64,000 nt of DNA. Origin: Micromonospora sediminicola. Lineage in GTDB: Bacteria; Actinomycetota; Actinomycetes; Mycobacteriales; Micromonosporaceae. The DNA is taken from NCBI RefSeq assembly GCF_900089585.1, contig NZ_FLRH01000003.1:2742501-2806500 (forward strand), given 5' to 3'. This document shows positions 1-9,404 of the stretch, in pieces. A program made the position numbers and the translations under genes. The notes under the pieces were generated by a model, which worked only from the letters and a program-made list of their open reading frames with translations, made no database searches and was not told the origin of the DNA. Every line of letters begins with the position of its first letter. The stretch's first letter is position 1.

Positions 1-1071
1 CGGCAGCTCCGGCGCCACCGCATCACCGCGATGCTGGCACCGGCGATCGCGCTGAACCACGTCGCCCGACACGACCGGGAGGCCTTCGCCTCCCTGCGGG
101 TGCTCTGCTCCGGCGGGGACGTCCTGCTCGCGGACACCTGCCGCCAGCTGCGCGACGGCGGGTTCACCGGGCAGCTGTGGAACCTGTACGGCCCGACCGA
201 GGCGACCGTGGCGTGCTCGGGTCAGCCCATCGAAGAACTGCCCGACCAGTGCGTCCGGGTGCCGATCGGGCAGTCGCTCGACTTCGCGCGGCTGTACGTG
301 TTGGACGACACGCTGGCCCCGGTGCCGCCGGGCGAGCCGGGGGAGCTGTACGTCGGGGGCGCCGGTGTCGGACGCGGTTATCTGGACCTGCCGGGCCTGA
401 CCGCGCAGCGGTTCGTCGCCGACCCGTTCGCGAGCGACGGCGGCCGGATGTACGCCACCGGCGACCGGGTACGGACCGATCCCGGCGGGGCCCTGGAATA
501 CCTCGGCCGGGTCGACAGCCAGGTGAAGGTCTCCGGGCACCGGGTCGAGCCCGCGGAGGTGGAGCGGGCCCTGTACCAGCATCCGCAGGTGCGCGAGGTC
601 GCGGTCACCGGGGTCGGGGAGGCGGGCGACCTGCGTCTGCTGGCGTTCGTCATCCCGGCGGTCGAAGAACTCTCCCCGGCCGAGATGCGGGCCTTCCTGA
701 GCGAGCGCCTGCCCGCCCCGTACGTGCCGGCCGAGTTCGTCGTCCTGGACGCGATGCCGCTGGACGCGCACGGCAAACGGGACTGGGCGCAGCTTCGCGA
801 GATGGCCGCCGACCGGTCCCGCCGGCGCCGCGCGTACGAGGCGCCGCGCAGCGAGACCGAGCGCTACCTCGTGCGGCTGTGGGAGGAACTGCTGCGGGTC
901 GAGGCGATCGGGGTGCACGACGACTTCTTCGGACTCGGCGGTCACTCGCTGCTCGCCGCCCGGGGCCGGATGCGGATCCAGCGTGACCTGCGGACCAACC
1001 TGCCGCCCCAGGTCGTGTTCGAGAACAGCGTGGTCGAGGACCTGGCACGAGTGATCGACAGCGCTCGCTGA
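1..1071 (+). CDS. NRPS adenylation-PCP protein, 3' part only
   Basis: The reading frame is open from the first base, so the gene starts outside the window; 356 residues are visible. They cover the second half of an adenylation domain (YGPTEAT near residue 65, ATGDR near 157, catalytic A10 lysine in DAHGKRD near 258) and a C-terminal PCP (FFGLGGHSLL near 313, Ser being the phosphopantetheine site). It ends after the PCP with no C or TE domain, so it looks like a stand-alone loading protein. It is closely similar to the A-PCP part of the MbtH-A-PCP protein at 56348-58300, for example in the shared RITAMLAP segment. The partial specificity residues I read (L, C, G, L, V, A) match no code I know. 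By analogy with the paralogue, it probably activates an amino acid for modification on its own carrier, or for transfer to a module lacking an active A domain. Confidence 0.9.
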   Translation, partial: RQLRRHRITAMLAPAIALNHVARHDREAFASLRVLCSGGDVLLADTCRQLRDGGFTGQLWNLYGPTEATVACSGQPIEELPDQCVRVPIGQSLDFARLYVLDDTLAPVPPGEPGELYVGGAGVGRGYLDLPGLTAQRFVADPFASDGGRMYATGDRVRTDPGGALEYLGRVDSQVKVSGHRVEPAEVERALYQHPQVREVAVTGVGEAGDLRLLAFVIPAVEELSPAEMRAFLSERLPAPYVPAEFVVLDAMPLDAHGKRDWAQLREMAADRSRRRRAYEAPRSETERYLVRLWEELLRVEAIGVHDDFFGLGGHSLLAARGRMRIQRDLRTNLPPQVVFENSVVEDLARVIDSAR

Positions 1072-1180
1072 CCGGCCCGGCACGCCGACGGTAGCGGCGC
1101 TGTCCGGCCTGTCTACCGCGCCTGGTCCTCGTGGTGACCGGCCCGCCTGGGCTCGGCGACACGGCGGCCCAGCGACACCG

Positions 1181-1221
1181 CCCCGGCCGCGTCCCGATCA
1201 TCGATCGGGGCGCGGCCGGGG
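1181..1221. terminator. Long GC-rich hairpin between convergent genes
   Basis: The arm at 1181-1199 and the arm at 1203-1221 pair over 19 positions with one G-T wobble and a 3-base loop. It lies between the stop codons of two convergent genes (1071 and 1247) and has no T-run. It is a plausible bidirectional terminator. Confidence 0.7.
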
Positions 1222-1246
1222 CTGATCGCCTGAACCGGCGGTGCGG

Positions 1247-1831
1247 TCACTGGTCGGCGGCCCGCTCCCGGGTCTCGACGATCAACTGCGCCAGCTCGTC
1301 GACGGTGGGGGCAGCCAACACGTCCACCAGGGACACCGGTGCGTCGAACTCCTCGCGGATCCGGGTGGCGAGCTGGGTCGCCAGGATGGAGGAGCCGCCC
1401 AGCGCGAAGAACTCGTCGTGGACTCCGACCCGGTCGACTCCGAGGAGTTCCTGCATGATCTCGGCCAGCCGGCGCTCCATCGGCGTCCGTGGTTCCGCGT
1501 GACCGTTGTCCTGCCCGCTCGGCTCGCCGGGGAGCGGCAGGACACTCAGGTCGTAGTCACCGGCCGGCGTGAGCGGCAGCTCCGGCAGCACGAAGACATG
1601 TTCGGGGATGAGGTAGTCGGGCAGTTGTCCGGCAAGGTGGCGCCGGATCCTGGCGGTGCTGACCGCCGGATCCGGTCCGGTGACATAGCCGAGCAGCGTT
1701 GCCCGGCCGTCGGCGCCGACGTGTGCGGTGACGACCGCGCCGAGGACGTCCGGCACGGTGTACAGCGCGGCCAGCGTCTCGACCGGGTCGACCGGGAGGC
1801 CGACGCCGATGCTCGCCTCGGTCTGACTCAT
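1247..1831 (-). CDS. Split adenylation C-subdomain plus PCP
   Basis: A 194-residue protein. Residues 1-105 resemble the small C-terminal lobe of an adenylation domain. Where the catalytic A10 lysine should be (NGKVDR) it has LTPAGDYDLSVLP, so the lysine is absent. Residues 110-190 are a PCP with FFALGGSSIL near 150. The ATG overlaps the stop of the upstream NRPS gene as ATGA, implying translational coupling. Aligned with the intact paralogue inside 22336-26628, the gene boundary falls at the hinge between the large and small lobes of the A domain. The two proteins together therefore equal one A*-PCP unit. It should act as the last carrier station of this NRPS, with the amino acid supplied in trans. 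Confidence 0.88.
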   Translation of the reverse strand: MSQTEASIGVGLPVDPVETLAALYTVPDVLGAVVTAHVGADGRATLLGYVTGPDPAVSTARIRRHLAGQLPDYLIPEHVFVLPELPLTPAGDYDLSVLPLPGEPSGQDNGHAEPRTPMERRLAEIMQELLGVDRVGVHDEFFALGGSSILATQLATRIREEFDAPVSLVDVLAAPTVDELAQLIVETRERAADQ

Positions 1832-4800
1832 CGCGGCGCTCCTCCCGTCGTGACCTTCGAGCCGTAGTCCTGACGCAGCTTCCCGACGTATTCGAGGGTG
1901 CCGTCGGACCAGCGGCGCGCGAGGTCGCCGGTGCGGTGCTCGCCGAGCCAGATCTCGGCGACCTCGCCGACCGCGGCGGGCAGCCCGGTCGGGAGCCGGA
2001 GCCGCGCCGCCGCGCCGTCGGGCTCCGTGCCCAGGGGGACCCTCGCCGGTGCGGCGTCGATCCGCCAGTCGTCCGGAGCCACGTACGCCGCGAGCGGCCG
2101 GCCGTCCCGGCCTCCGCGGTATACGCCGACGAACCGGCAGGTCGGCGACATCCGGCGCAGCGCCTCGATGTCCCGGGAGATGAGCTCCCCGGTGTTCTCC
2201 ACCAACGCGTACCGCAGGCAGGAGAGCTCCGGCCGGGGGCCGCGGGCAGCCATGGCCCGCAGCACCGGCTGGGTGAGGCAGACCACGGTGATGGAGTTGG
2301 CCGCCAGCCATCCGACGAGGGCGTCGACGTCACCGGCGAGCGGACGCTCAGGGACGACCAGCGTCGCGCCGGCGTGGAACGCGCTGTCTGCCGTGGACAG
2401 CAGCTGGCCAGCGGTGCCGGAGAGGACGGCGAGACGGTCGCCGGCATGCAGACCGAGCCGTTCCACCGCCCAGCCCGCAGCGTCGTCGGGTGACGGCGCC
2501 GCGCCGCGTCGCACCGGTGACGGGTCGTCCCGGTCGGCCGGGTCGGTGTGGAGGTCGCGCAGGTCGACCACCCCGTCCGGGACCGGGTCCGTCGGGTCCG
2601 GGTCCGCCACGGTCCCGGCGTCGTCGGAGGGTCGTGCCGGCGGTTCCACCACGGTGAACTCGACTCCCGCCCGGGCGCAGCCGAGCGCCGTCGCGACGAA
2701 GGTGGCGGTGGGTCGGCGCACGAGGCGCAGCGGCCCCGCGCCGGGGGTGTTCCGCTCGGCGACGATCTCCGCGGCCCGGTCGACCGCTCGGCTGAGCCGG
2801 GCGTAGCTCCACTCGCCGTCCCGGTCGATCATGGCGATCCGATCGGGACGGCTGCTCGCGTGCCGCTCGACCGACGAGTGCGGCGTCGGCCCGGGAGAGG
2901 TCGTACGACCGGCGTCCACGCCGGCGGGCTCCAGCGGGTACTCGAGGATGCCCTTGGTGGTGTCGACGCCGACGGCGCAGAGCATCGCGCGCAGGTGTTC
3001 GAGCAGGGCGTCCATCATCGCGTCCGGGTAACGCTCGGCGTCGAACTCGAGCCGTAGCCCCAGCGCGCCCTTGAATTCCTGGGCGGTGAACACCAGGTCG
3101 AAGCTGCTGAGCAGCTTGGGCAGGTCCATCAGTTCGAGGGAGACGTCACCGAACTGGTCGACCGGCGGCAGCTCGAACACGTTCAGGACCACCTGGAACA
3201 GCGGTGTGCGGCGTGGGTCCCGGGGTACCTGCAGCTCCTTCACCAGCACGTCGAACGGCGCGTCGGAGTGGGCGTGGCCGTCCAGGGCGACCCGGCGTAC
3301 CCGCCGCAAAAGCTCGGTGAAGGTCGGCTCACCGGACAGGTCGACGCGAAGCGGCATGGTGTTGATGAACACGCCGATGAGGTTCTCGAGCGCCACGTCC
3401 GTCCGGCCGCTGACCGACGTCCCGATGACGAGGTCGGGTTGGCCGGACCAGCGGCGCAGCACGGTCGCCAGGCACGCCAGCACCACCATGAACGGCGTGA
3501 CTCCGTGCCGCCGGCACAGTTCGTGCAGGGCGGCCGTCTCGCTCTCCGTCAGGGTGGACCGGGTGCGGCCACCACCGGCACCCGGGGACCGCTGGGTGTC
3601 CGGCATGGTCAGCGCGGGCGGAGCGCCGGCCAGGTGGTGGCGCCAGTAGTCCACCTTGCGGGCGAGCGTCTCGCCGGAGTGGTGCCGGCGCTGCCACACC
3701 GCGAAGTCGCGGTACTGGACCGGTAGCTCCGGAAGGCCGGCCCGGGCCGGGTCGCCGCCGGCCGCGTAGAGCGCCGACAGCTCACCGGCGAACAGGCCGA
3801 TCGACCAGTTGTCCGAGACGATGTGGTGGGTCATGATGTTGAGCAGATGCTCGGTGTCGCTCAGCTTCACCAACAGGCACCGGAACAGCGGTCCCTCAGC
3901 GAGGTCGAACGCGGTGCTCGTCTGCTCGTCCATCAACTGCTGAGCGATCTCCGCGCCGTTCTCCCGCCCGCTCAGATCCAGGATCTCCAGACGCCAGTCC
4001 GCCACGTCGTCCACGACCGTGACGGGTCTGCCGTCCACCACCGGAAATCTCGTCCGCAGGATCTCGTGGCGCTCGAGGATCGCCCGGATGCTCTTCTCGA
4101 GCACGTCGAGCGCGAGCGGACCGATCATGCGTCGACGCCCGCCGACGTGGTAGGCGGTGCGGGGCCGTAGCTGGTGTTCCAACCAGAGGCGTTCCTGGTC
4201 GAACGAGAGCACCGGCTCCGCGTCCGCGGGCCGGGGCCGGATGGTGTTGCCCGGGTCGGCCCGGTGCGCGGCCTGGGCCAGCAGCGCGATGGTGGGGTGT
4301 TCGAAGAAGTCCAGCGGGGAGAGACCGATGCCCTGGTCCTGGGCCCTGGCCACGACCTGGATCGCCTGGATCGAGTCGCCGCCGAGGTCGAAGAAGTTGT
4401 CGTGGATGCCGACCTGCTCGACGCCGACGACGGCAGCCACGATCTCGGCCAGCTGCCGCTGCAGCGGCGTGCGCGGCGGGACGTAGTCCTCCGCCAACTC
4501 GGGTCGGACGCCGTCAGGCGCGGGGAGGCGGTCCCGGTCCACCTTGCCGTTGGCGTTCAGCGGCAGGGCGTCCAGCGTGACGAAAGCCGACGGGACCATG
4601 TACGAGGGCAGGTCCTGCTCGAGGAACTGACGGAGCTCACCGAGGTTCGGCGGGGCCGCCGACCCGTGCGGCACCAGGTACGCCACCAGCCGCCGGTCGC
4701 CCGGGGTGGGCTCGTAGAGCGTCACGGTCGACTCGGCGACCTGCGGGTGCCTGCTGAGCACCGACTCGATCTCCGCAGGCTCCACCCGGAATCCCCGGAT

Positions 4801-7536
4801 CTTGATCTGCGTGTCGACCCGGGAGATGAACTCGAGGTTGCCGTCGGGACGCTGCCGCACCAGGTCACCGGTGCGGTACAGCCGCTGCCCCGGCCTCGTC
4901 GGATCGGGGTCGGCGACGAAGCGCTGCGCGGACAGTCCGGGCCGGCTCAGGTAACCGCGGGCCAGGCTCGGCCCGGCGATGTAGAGCTCGCCGCTGGCGC
5001 CCGTCGGCACGGGCCGCAGCCGACGGTCGAGGATACGCAGCTCGGCCGAGGGCAGCGGGGTGCCGATCGGGAAGTTCGGCCAGTGGTGCACCGGGTCGTC
5101 GGGGTCGAGCCGGAAGAAGGTCGAGCTGACGGTGGTCTCGGTCAGGCCGTACACGTGCGCCAACGGCACGGCCAGCCGTCGCCACATGGCCAGCCGCTCG
5201 GGCAGAACGCGCTCGCCGCCGATGATGACCAGCCGGAGGCTGGGCGCCAGCTTCCGGTTCTGACGGTCCAGCTCGCGGGTCCACTCGTGCCAGTACGCGG
5301 TGGGCAGTTCGATCACGGTCAACCGCTCGCGGTCGATCAGGTCGGCGAGGTCGTCCTCCCCGCTGATCAGGTGCTGCGTGGGAATGACCACCGCGCCGCC
5401 GGCGAGCCAGGTCGGGAACAGCTCCTCGGCCAGCACGTCGAACCCCGGTGAGGCGAACTGGAGGAACCGGTCGCCGGCACCGAGACCGAGCCGGTCGACG
5501 ACGTCCCGCGCGAACGTCGCCAGGGAATGGTGCTCGATCATCGCTCCCTTGGGCCGGCCGGTGGAGCCGGAGGTGTACACCACGTACGCCAGCGAAGCTG
5601 GATCGGGCGGGTCCGGCAGGTCGAGGTCGGCCTCGTCGGTGGCGTCACCCGCCGCGCCGGACGCACCGTCGAGCAGCACCGTCCCGTCCGACGGGACGGG
5701 GCCGGTCCCGGCCAGGCGAGCCGCCAGCCGTTCCTGGGTCACCAGCACGCGCGCGTCCGCGTCGGTGAGCATGAACGCCATCCGGTCCGGCGGGTACGTG
5801 GGATCCAACGGGACGTACGCTCCGCCCGCCTTGAGCACACCGAGGATCGCCACGGCCAGCTGCGGCGAACGGTCCACCAGGATGCCGACCCGGGTGTCCC
5901 GGCCCACCCCCCTGGCCCGCAGGTCCCGGGCCAGCCGGTTGGCCTCCCGGTTCAGGGTGGCGTAGCTCGTCGCGACCCCGTCACAGACCACCGCGGGGGA
6001 GTGCGGGGCCAGCGCGACCCGGCGCTGGAACAGCTCGACGAAGCCCGGCTCCGCGGAGCGCGACCCGGTGGTCGCCACCCGCGTCGCCGGAGCCGGGCCC
6101 ACGGCGAGGTCGACCTGCCCGACGGTGGTCTCGGGGGCGGAGACGAGCTGGCGCAACACCCGGTCGAACTGCTCGGCGAACACCACGACGGTGTCCTCGT
6201 CGAACATCTCGGTCATGTAGACCCACTGCAACTGCAGTGTCCCGGCGCTCGGGTTGGCGTCCAGCGTGAGCGGTGCCGCCGCCACGTTGACCTCGATCGG
6301 CTCCTCGGTGATGCGCAGTCCCGGGACCTCCAGGGTGCGCTCCGGCGTGCGGACGTCGATCCACATGTGGGACATCGACGTCCGGGACGCCTCATGTCCG
6401 AGGTCGAGCTGCTCGAGCAGGCGGTCCATGGGCAGGTCCTGGTGGTCGTACGCGGTGAGCACCGTGTCGTGGGCCTGTCGCACGACCGCACGCAGCGACT
6501 GCCCGTCCGCCAGCCGCATCCGCAGCGGCAGGGCGGTGACGAAGCAGCCGATGAGCCGCTCGACCTCGGCCCGGCCACGCCCCGAGACGAGCTCACCGAT
6601 GACGAGATCCTCCTGCCCCAGGTACCGGTAGAGCAGCACTGAGCACGCAGCGAGCAGCACCACGCCGAGCGACGCCTTCTCGCGCTCGCAGAAGCGGCGG
6701 AGGTCGTCGGCGAGGTCGGGCGGCAGGTCCACGATGTGAGCTGCCCCGGAGTACGTCGGCCGGGCCGGGAACGGCCGGTCACTCGGGAGCGTCAGCGCCC
6801 CCGGGATGCCGTCGAGGGTCTGCCGCCAGTGCTCCACCTCGGCGGCCATCCGCTTCTCTCCCACCTCCCGCTGCCAGGCGGCGAAGTCGCCGTACTGGAT
6901 CTCCAGCGGGGGCAGGGCAGGACCGCCGCCGTTGTGTTTCGTGAGGTACAGGGCCGCGAACTCCTGAACCAGGATCGCCACCGACACCAGGTCGGCGGCG
7001 GCGTGGTCGGTGATGATCAGGACGACGTGGTTGTCCTCGCCCATCCGCAGGATGAAGGTCCGCAGACGGATGGGCTCCGACGGAGCGAACGGCCGTACCA
7101 CTTCGGCGTTCCAGTGCCGGAGGAACTCCTCACGCTGCTGCTCGGGCGCCAGGTGCATCAGGTCGACCATGGGCGTCGGAACCGGCGCGACCGCGTGCAC
7201 CACCTGCACCCGCGCGCCGTCCGGTTGCAGTTCGATCGTGGAGCGCAGCACCTCGTGCCGTCCGGCGATCTCGGAGAGCACCTCGCTGAGCAGGCTCAGG
7301 TCCAGGTTTCCCTCGACGCGGAACGCGCCGGGGATGTTGTTGGCGGGCCGGAACTTCGCGATGGCCCACTCCCGTTCCTGCTGAAACGCCAGTGGCGTGG
7401 CACGGGAGCGGTCGCGTGGCCTGATCCGGTCGTCCGACTCGGTGCCACGCGCCGCCGCCCGGTCCGCGAGCCGCCGCTCCAGCAGTTCCCTCTGCTCCGG
7501 CGACAGCGCGGCAATGCGGCGTTGCAGGTCAGTCAT
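1828..7536 (-). CDS. NRPS, C-A-PCP-C-A*(large lobe)
   Basis: A 1902-residue peptide synthetase. Domains: C at about 47-480 with a variant active site DHAAADL near 178 (canonical HHxxxDG; the second His is kept); an intact A at about 500-1000 with YTSGSTGRPKG near 653, YGLTETT, and A10 NANGKVDR near 995; PCP with FFDLGGDSIQ near 1050; a second C with HHIVSDN near 1235; and from about 1551 a shrunken A* that lacks the ATP-binding loop and the YGPTE motif. The A* ends after TGDLARRW, and its small lobe is encoded by the next gene. Specificity residues read by eye for the active A domain are D,V,E,E,I,G,V,V,S; the two acidic positions hint at a basic amino acid, which is an inference. The upstream promoter (7770-7816) carries the cluster motif. 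Confidence 0.93.
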   Translation of the reverse strand: MTDLQRRIAALSPEQRELLERRLADRAAARGTESDDRIRPRDRSRATPLAFQQEREWAIAKFRPANNIPGAFRVEGNLDLSLLSEVLSEIAGRHEVLRSTIELQPDGARVQVVHAVAPVPTPMVDLMHLAPEQQREEFLRHWNAEVVRPFAPSEPIRLRTFILRMGEDNHVVLIITDHAAADLVSVAILVQEFAALYLTKHNGGGPALPPLEIQYGDFAAWQREVGEKRMAAEVEHWRQTLDGIPGALTLPSDRPFPARPTYSGAAHIVDLPPDLADDLRRFCEREKASLGVVLLAACSVLLYRYLGQEDLVIGELVSGRGRAEVERLIGCFVTALPLRMRLADGQSLRAVVRQAHDTVLTAYDHQDLPMDRLLEQLDLGHEASRTSMSHMWIDVRTPERTLEVPGLRITEEPIEVNVAAAPLTLDANPSAGTLQLQWVYMTEMFDEDTVVVFAEQFDRVLRQLVSAPETTVGQVDLAVGPAPATRVATTGSRSAEPGFVELFQRRVALAPHSPAVVCDGVATSYATLNREANRLARDLRARGVGRDTRVGILVDRSPQLAVAILGVLKAGGAYVPLDPTYPPDRMAFMLTDADARVLVTQERLAARLAGTGPVPSDGTVLLDGASGAAGDATDEADLDLPDPPDPASLAYVVYTSGSTGRPKGAMIEHHSLATFARDVVDRLGLGAGDRFLQFASPGFDVLAEELFPTWLAGGAVVIPTQHLISGEDDLADLIDRERLTVIELPTAYWHEWTRELDRQNRKLAPSLRLVIIGGERVLPERLAMWRRLAVPLAHVYGLTETTVSSTFFRLDPDDPVHHWPNFPIGTPLPSAELRILDRRLRPVPTGASGELYIAGPSLARGYLSRPGLSAQRFVADPDPTRPGQRLYRTGDLVRQRPDGNLEFISRVDTQIKIRGFRVEPAEIESVLSRHPQVAESTVTLYEPTPGDRRLVAYLVPHGSAAPPNLGELRQFLEQDLPSYMVPSAFVTLDALPLNANGKVDRDRLPAPDGVRPELAEDYVPPRTPLQRQLAEIVAAVVGVEQVGIHDNFFDLGGDSIQAIQVVARAQDQGIGLSPLDFFEHPTIALLAQAAHRADPGNTIRPRPADAEPVLSFDQERLWLEHQLRPRTAYHVGGRRRMIGPLALDVLEKSIRAILERHEILRTRFPVVDGRPVTVVDDVADWRLEILDLSGRENGAEIAQQLMDEQTSTAFDLAEGPLFRCLLVKLSDTEHLLNIMTHHIVSDNWSIGLFAGELSALYAAGGDPARAGLPELPVQYRDFAVWQRRHHSGETLARKVDYWRHHLAGAPPALTMPDTQRSPGAGGGRTRSTLTESETAALHELCRRHGVTPFMVVLACLATVLRRWSGQPDLVIGTSVSGRTDVALENLIGVFINTMPLRVDLSGEPTFTELLRRVRRVALDGHAHSDAPFDVLVKELQVPRDPRRTPLFQVVLNVFELPPVDQFGDVSLELMDLPKLLSSFDLVFTAQEFKGALGLRLEFDAERYPDAMMDALLEHLRAMLCAVGVDTTKGILEYPLEPAGVDAGRTTSPGPTPHSSVERHASSRPDRIAMIDRDGEWSYARLSRAVDRAAEIVAERNTPGAGPLRLVRRPTATFVATALGCARAGVEFTVVEPPARPSDDAGTVADPDPTDPVPDGVVDLRDLHTDPADRDDPSPVRRGAAPSPDDAAGWAVERLGLHAGDRLAVLSGTAGQLLSTADSAFHAGATLVVPERPLAGDVDALVGWLAANSITVVCLTQPVLRAMAARGPRPELSCLRYALVENTGELISRDIEALRRMSPTCRFVGVYRGGRDGRPLAAYVAPDDWRIDAAPARVPLGTEPDGAAARLRLPTGLPAAVGEVAEIWLGEHRTGDLARRWSDGTLEYVGKLRQDYGSKVTTGGAPR

Positions 7537-7769
7537 GTGGTCACCACCATCCCTGCGTCAACACGCAGTAGTCGTTCGGAACAGGGCCCGGCGCGGGCCG
7601 GGCAGCGGCAGATCCCGGGCTGTCCGCCCCGAGGCGTAACCGGGTCCGGGACCAGGCGAACACGTGTCCACGTCCGAATGTCCATCCCGTCTGCGGTCGC
7701 TGGAGACGGCCCCGACTGATCCGGGCACCGCCCGCGGCGGCGGGCACATCGACGGCACCGCCAGGGCAA

Positions 7770-7816
7770 ACGTTATGGGGCTTCGGGATGGCGGTGATGT
7801 CACGGAAAGCCGGTAC
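7770..7816 (-). promoter_or_regulatory. Cluster-motif promoter of the leftward NRPS operon
   Basis: On the minus strand the 18-mer GTACCGGCTTTCCGTGAC (7816 to 7799) is followed after 23 bp by TAACGT (7775 to 7770). The right half-site GTGAC and the spacing match the promoters at 22282, 39602 and 51968. The predicted start is near 7763, giving a leader of about 225 bases before the ATG at 7536. I see no gene in that leader. Confidence 0.7.
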
Positions 7817-7848
7817 GGGGAAGCCGGCCGCCGGAGCGGTCGCGCCGG

Positions 7849-8463
7849 TCAGCGGGGGTGGTGCCCGCCGTCGAAATCGATCCGCATGACGAGGCGCCGG
7901 ACCGAGAGCCGGGCGATCTCCGTGAAGCCGGCACCGGCGAAGATGCTCCGACTTCCCACGTGCAACTCTCCCCAGGAGACCTCCTGGCCCGGCCGTACCA
8001 GCATCGGGTAGCCCTCCAGGGCGCGGGCCCCACCCGTACGCGCGTGGCGCACCGCCGCGCGGGCCAGGGCCCGGCTGACGCCACGACGCCGGAAGCCCGC
8101 CCGGGTCACGAAGCAGGTCACCGCCCAGACGTCCGGGTCGGTCCGGTCCTCGTCGCGGCCCGTCCAGGGCAGGCGGCTGCGCAGCAGTTGTTCGTAGGCC
8201 GGACGCGGCTCGACCGCGCACCACCCCGCCGGCTCCCCGTCGAGGTAGGCCACCAGGCCACTGGTGGTGCCGGAACCCGGATGGTCGCAGTCGGTCTGCT
8301 CCCGCAGTCGGTGCGCGCGTTCGTCGTCGCTCACCGAGCGCCACTCAGGACCGAGGATCTTGAACCGCTGGCAGTAGCACCGCGCGGCGTGGCACCTGGC
8401 GGCCCCGAGGACCAGGAGCAGGTCCTCCCAGGAGGCCTCGTTCGCGGGTACCACCGAGATCAC
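7849..8463 (-). CDS. GNAT-family N-acetyltransferase
   Basis: A 204-residue protein with a GNAT fold. The acetyl-CoA region is visible as AVTCFVTRAGFRRRGVSRAL, an R-x-x-G-type loop typical of the family. The N-terminal part carries CHAARCYCQRF, three closely spaced cysteines of unknown role. I chose the GTG at 8463 because GGGAGGAAG lies just upstream; longer readings in this frame run into non-conserved sequence. It sits alone between the leftward NRPS promoter and the divergent flavin reductase gene. It may acetylate an intermediate or the product (self-resistance), or it may be unrelated; nothing in the sequence decides. No strong cluster-type promoter was found before it. Confidence 0.8.
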   Translation of the reverse strand: MISVVPANEASWEDLLLVLGAARCHAARCYCQRFKILGPEWRSVSDDERAHRLREQTDCDHPGSGTTSGLVAYLDGEPAGWCAVEPRPAYEQLLRSRLPWTGRDEDRTDPDVWAVTCFVTRAGFRRRGVSRALARAAVRHARTGGARALEGYPMLVRPGQEVSWGELHVGSRSIFAGAGFTEIARLSVRRLVMRIDFDGGHHPR

Positions 8464-8626
8464 GGCTTCCTCCCGGTCGTGGCGGTCGTCGGCACCGCAC
8501 GGTTCCCGCTCGATCCGGTCGGCGCCGGGGCGAGACCCTCCCCGAGGCTGCCCTGTCCCGGCACCCACCGTCAACAGGTAGGACGGGACGCGGCGGTCAC
8601 CCGCATGCGCCGCCCGGCCCGGCCGT

Positions 8627-8672
8627 ATCACCTCTTCACGGGACATCGCCGCTGCCCGGGTCGTGCTTGACT
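8627..8672 (+). promoter_or_regulatory. Weak cluster-motif promoter candidate for the flavin reductase
   Basis: ATCACCTCTTCACGGGAC at 8627-8644 shares TTCACGGGAC with the strong sites near 43.8 kb. A TTGACT box follows after 22 bp. The -10 lacks the usual TA and the spacing is short, so this is weaker than the others. The rest of the 8464-8784 gap shows no gene. Confidence 0.35.
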
Positions 8673-8784
8673 GGCGGGCAAGCATCGGCGCGCACCCCGG
8701 AGGACGCCGCTCCCGACCCGATCCGTGCGGCCCGTCCGCCGGCGCTCCGCCGGCGCCCGTCGAGCCGGGAAGGACGCCCCTGCC

Positions 8785-9285
8785 GTGAACAGCGACCTCG
8801 GGACCGACCATCGGCGCGTCACGGGTGACCAGCTGCGCCTGCTGATGCGCCGGCAGGCCGCCACCGTCACCGTCATCACCACGCTGGCCGGCGACCGACC
8901 GGCCGGATTCACGGCGACCTCCTTCACCTCCGTGTCACTGCGACCACCGCTGGTCTCGTTCTGTGTCTGCCGCGGCTCGTCGAGTTGGCCGGCGGTGCGG
9001 GCGGCCGCACACGTGGCCGTACACCTGCTCGCCGGCGACCAGGCCGAGCTGGCGCGTACCTTCGCGGCCAAGGGCACGGACCGGTTCGCCGGCCCCGTGC
9101 GGTGGCGGCCGGGCCCGTACGGAATGCCGCTGATCGACCGGACCCTGGCCTGGATGGTCTGCCGCGTCAGCGAACGGGTGACGGCCGGCGACCACGCGAT
9201 CGTGCTCGCCGAGCCGGTGACGGCCGAGTACACCGACGGTCGGCCCCTGCTGTACCACGACGGCCGGTACGTACGGCTGGCCTGA
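8785..9285 (+). CDS. Flavin reductase (HpaC/ActVB-type, FMN-binding split barrel)
   Basis: A 166-residue protein of the flavin reductase-like family. Seen: VTVITTLAGDRPAGFTATSFTSVSLRPPLVSF, the usual FMN-binding start of the fold, and a central HVAVHLLAGDQAELARTFA segment. Such enzymes use NAD(P)H to reduce free FMN or FAD for a partner monooxygenase. A partner exists in this cluster: the FMN-dependent luciferase-like monooxygenase at 45155-46219. The GTG at 8785 was chosen because GGAAGGA lies about ten bases upstream; the ATG further upstream in this frame (8725) precedes non-conserved sequence. Pairing with the distant monooxygenase is an inference from function. Confidence 0.85.
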   Translation: MNSDLGTDHRRVTGDQLRLLMRRQAATVTVITTLAGDRPAGFTATSFTSVSLRPPLVSFCVCRGSSSWPAVRAAAHVAVHLLAGDQAELARTFAAKGTDRFAGPVRWRPGPYGMPLIDRTLAWMVCRVSERVTAGDHAIVLAEPVTAEYTDGRPLLYHDGRYVRLA

Positions 9286-9349
9286 CCTCGCCCGACGGGC
9301 CTCGGGCCGCCCCGGCGGGCGGGCCACGTCGGTCGGCGTGCCGGCGGTC

Positions 9350-9397
9350 CTCCCCCCTTTAGGGGACGCCCGGCCGACGTGCCCCGGTGGCTACGTT
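9350..9397 (+). promoter_or_regulatory. Cluster-motif promoter, leaderless, before P450
   Basis: CTCCCCCCTTTAGGGGAC (9350-9367) is followed after exactly 24 bp by TACGTT (9392-9397). Only 7 bp separate this -10 from the ATG at 9405, so transcription should begin at or next to the start codon. The arrangement is nearly identical to that at 11900-11947. Confidence 0.8.
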
Positions 9398-9404
9398 GCT
9401 GGGC

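Noticed and set aside
9387..9404. GTG start for the first P450
   Set aside because: The -10 box lies inside this extension; the ATG at 9405 has the same 7-bp distance to the -10 as the FAAL start.
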